This document shows positions 6,960 through 7,571 of a stretch of 7,571 nt of DNA, one piece after another. Source of the DNA: Bacteroidales bacterium (GTDB lineage: Bacteria; Bacteroidota; Bacteroidia; Bacteroidales; DTU049); the NCBI GenBank assembly GCA_030017935.1, contig JASEGF010000099.1, positions 1 to 7,571 on the forward strand. Direction: 5' to 3'. Position 1 is the first letter of the stretch. Every line of letters begins with the position of its first letter. The position numbers and the translations under genes were made by a program. The notes beneath the pieces were generated by a model. It did no database searches, was not told where the DNA came from, and saw only the letters and a program-made list of their open reading frames with translations.

Positions 6960-7043
6960 TGCCCAGGACAAGACTCGAACTTGCACACCCTTGCGGGCAC
7001 TACCCCCTCAAAGTAGCGCGTCTACCAATTCCGCCACCTGGGC
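6960..7043 (-). tRNA. tRNA-Leu (anticodon GAG)
   Basis: This 84-nt class II tRNA has a perfect acceptor stem GCCCAGG/CCTGGGC, discriminator A73, a D arm identical to that of the neighbouring tRNA, and an anticodon stem CTACT/GGTAG around TTGAGGG, so the anticodon is GAG, reading CUC and CUU. The long variable arm is a 4-bp stem (GCCC/GGGT) closed by a GCAA tetraloop, and the T arm is GCAAG/CTTGT around TTCGAGT. No CCA is encoded. A 10-nt spacer with eight T residues separates it from tRNA-Leu(CAG), with which it is probably cotranscribed. Confidence 0.97.
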
Positions 7044-7052
7044 AATTTTTTG

Positions 7053-7086
7053 CAAAATTAAATATTTTTTTTGATATGTAAACAAT
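7053..7086 (-). promoter_or_regulatory. Candidate Bacteroidota-type promoter for the tRNA-Leu pair
   Basis: On the minus strand TAATTTTG (7060-7053) fits the Bacteroidota -7 consensus TAnnTTTG exactly and lies 9 nt before the first base of tRNA-Leu(GAG). An ATTG (7086-7083), close to the -33 consensus TTTG, lies 22 nt upstream, slightly more than the usual 19-21. Transcription would begin only a few bases before the mature tRNA 5' end. Confidence 0.45.
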
Positions 7087-7230
7087 TTGATTTAAAACAG
7101 ATAAATAGTATAAAATGGTAATTATCTGAAATAACATTAAGGTTCTATAACGTTTTGTATGGGTAAAGATTAAAAGAGGGTAATTTTATAAAAATGAATT
7201 TTATTTATTATTCAACAGTTAAATATTAAC

Positions 7231-7266
7231 CACAAAGTTCTAGAAGAAGGCACAAAGAACACGAAG
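7231..7266. repeat. Degenerate CACAAAG direct repeats
   Basis: CACAAAG occurs at 7231-7237 and 7251-7257, and CACGAAG at 7260-7266; the last two are spaced by 9 nt. From memory, runs of CACAAAG/CACGAAG-like 9-mers occur between genes in many bacterial genomes, including Bacteroidota. This looks like a short, decayed example, ending 5 nt before the next element. Confidence 0.5.
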
Positions 7267-7271
7267 TAATT

Positions 7272-7363
7272 GTCTGAACTGGGATTTATGGGATTAACAG
7301 ATTTTGGGATTTACCCCGTAAGATAACTACTATCCTACTAATCTAACAAATCCCAGTTCAGAC
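7272..7363. repeat. 92-bp inverted-repeat element with GGGATT iterations
   Basis: The ends are perfect 16-bp inverted repeats: GTCTGAACTGGGATTT (7272-7287) and its complement (7348-7363). Inside the left half are tandem units of 9, 9, 7 and 9 nt with the core GGGATT (cores at 7281, 7290, a degenerate AGATTT at 7299, and 7306). The right half carries AATCC/AATCT-like units that can pair with them, for example GATTA with TAATC, so the whole element can fold into one long imperfect hairpin around a C-rich turn near 7314. No coding frame and no clear target-site duplication are seen. I recall similar GTCTGAACTGGGATT...CAGTTCAGAC sequences scattered in Bacteroidota genomes, but cannot check this here. 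Confidence 0.8.
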
Positions 7364-7410
7364 TTTCTCATGGATGACTAAATAGTAGTTTTATATTTGA
7401 AAAACTATGT

Positions 7411-7562
7411 GTCTAATCCGCATTGGGAAATGATTTGCAATAAAACAAGCAAGCCGCGTTGGACAAAAGGGTTTACACTGTTTGAGCAAGCTAAAGCTTG
7501 CGAGTTTGTAAACCCCAAGAGGTGATTGCGTAGTTTTATCAAATCATTTCCCCAGCGGAGAC
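7411..7562. repeat. 152-bp nested palindromic element
   Basis: Paired arms from outside inward are GTCT 7411-7414 with AGAC 7559-7562; CCGC 7418-7421 with GCGG 7555-7558; GGGAAATGATTTG 7425-7437 with its complement 7540-7552; ATAAAAC 7440-7446 with GTTTTAT 7533-7539; GGGTTTACA 7469-7477 with TGTAAACCC 7507-7515; and GCAAGC 7486-7491 with GCTTGC 7496-7501 around a TAAA loop. That is 43 base pairs with internal loops. The element is visibly richer in G+C than the flanks. It has no convincing gene. A non-autonomous mobile element or a structured RNA are both possible; I do not recognise a named family. Confidence 0.8.
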
Positions 7563-7571
7563 TTTTCTTTT

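Larger units (their letters stand above)
7044..7571. other. Gene-free repeat-rich region
   Basis: No convincing coding region is seen in these 528 bases on either strand. The part next to the tRNAs holds their candidate promoter. From about 7087 to 7230 I see only AT-rich DNA with a 7-bp inverted repeat (CAGATAA 7098-7104 with TTATCTG 7122-7128). From 7231 to the end it is a run of three different repeat elements. A minus-strand frame is open from the right edge down to a TAG at 7405 (about 54 codons), but it lies within the palindrome and is probably not a gene. Confidence 0.7.

Noticed and set aside
7272..7363. Complete insertion sequence
   Set aside because: Inverted ends are present but there is no transposase gene and no visible target-site duplication; at most a non-autonomous element.
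7405..7571. Minus-strand open frame of about 54 codons entering from the right edge
   Set aside because: It lies almost wholly within the palindromic element, has no recognisable domain, and its amino acids follow from the repeat. It could be the tail of a gene outside the window, but nothing supports that here.
7231..7571. CRISPR array
   Set aside because: The repeats are short, degenerate and unevenly spaced, and the larger ones are inverted, not direct repeats with unique spacers; no cas gene is seen.

Overview
The window is very AT-rich and its genes have no Shine-Dalgarno-like purine boxes before their start codons; the leaders are A/T runs. Together with the Bacteroidota-like character of several proteins (Era, GreA, the HIT protein, QueA and a relative of the CCC-motif membrane proteins, all judged by memory of the families) and a TAnnTTTG-type promoter box before the tRNAs, this points to a low-GC member of Bacteroidota. 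Genus cannot be told from the sequence. No plasmid, phage or transposase gene is visible, so this looks like chromosomal housekeeping DNA.

Left part, plus strand: the 3' part of a small two-helix membrane protein (1-372) is followed after 5 nt by nnr (378-1925), a bifunctional NAD(P)HX epimerase/dehydratase. The end of nnr carries a small tandem duplication running through the stop codon. nnr converges on a leftward gene block.

Middle, minus strand (transcribed right to left): two Leu tRNAs (7043-6866), then queA (queuosine tRNA modification) and ispD (isoprenoid precursors) 10 nt apart, an intrinsic terminator hairpin, then greA (transcript cleavage factor) and a HIT hydrolase 2 nt apart, era (ribosome assembly GTPase) and aroB (shikimate pathway). 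Apart from the shared theme of tRNA, ribosome and transcription upkeep, the genes serve separate pathways. The likely units are tRNA-Leu(GAG)-tRNA-Leu(CAG); queA-ispD; and greA-HIT, perhaps with era-aroB.

Right end (7044-7571) has no convincing gene. It starts with a plausible promoter for the tRNAs and then holds a mosaic of three short repeat elements within about 330 bp: degenerate CACAAAG repeats, a 92-bp element with perfect 16-bp inverted ends and internal 9-nt GGGATT repeats, and a 152-bp nested palindrome that is visibly richer in G+C than its surroundings. These non-coding elements, and a terminator placed in what may be the greA leader, are the parts most worth a second look. I see no clear evidence of a new multi-gene system.
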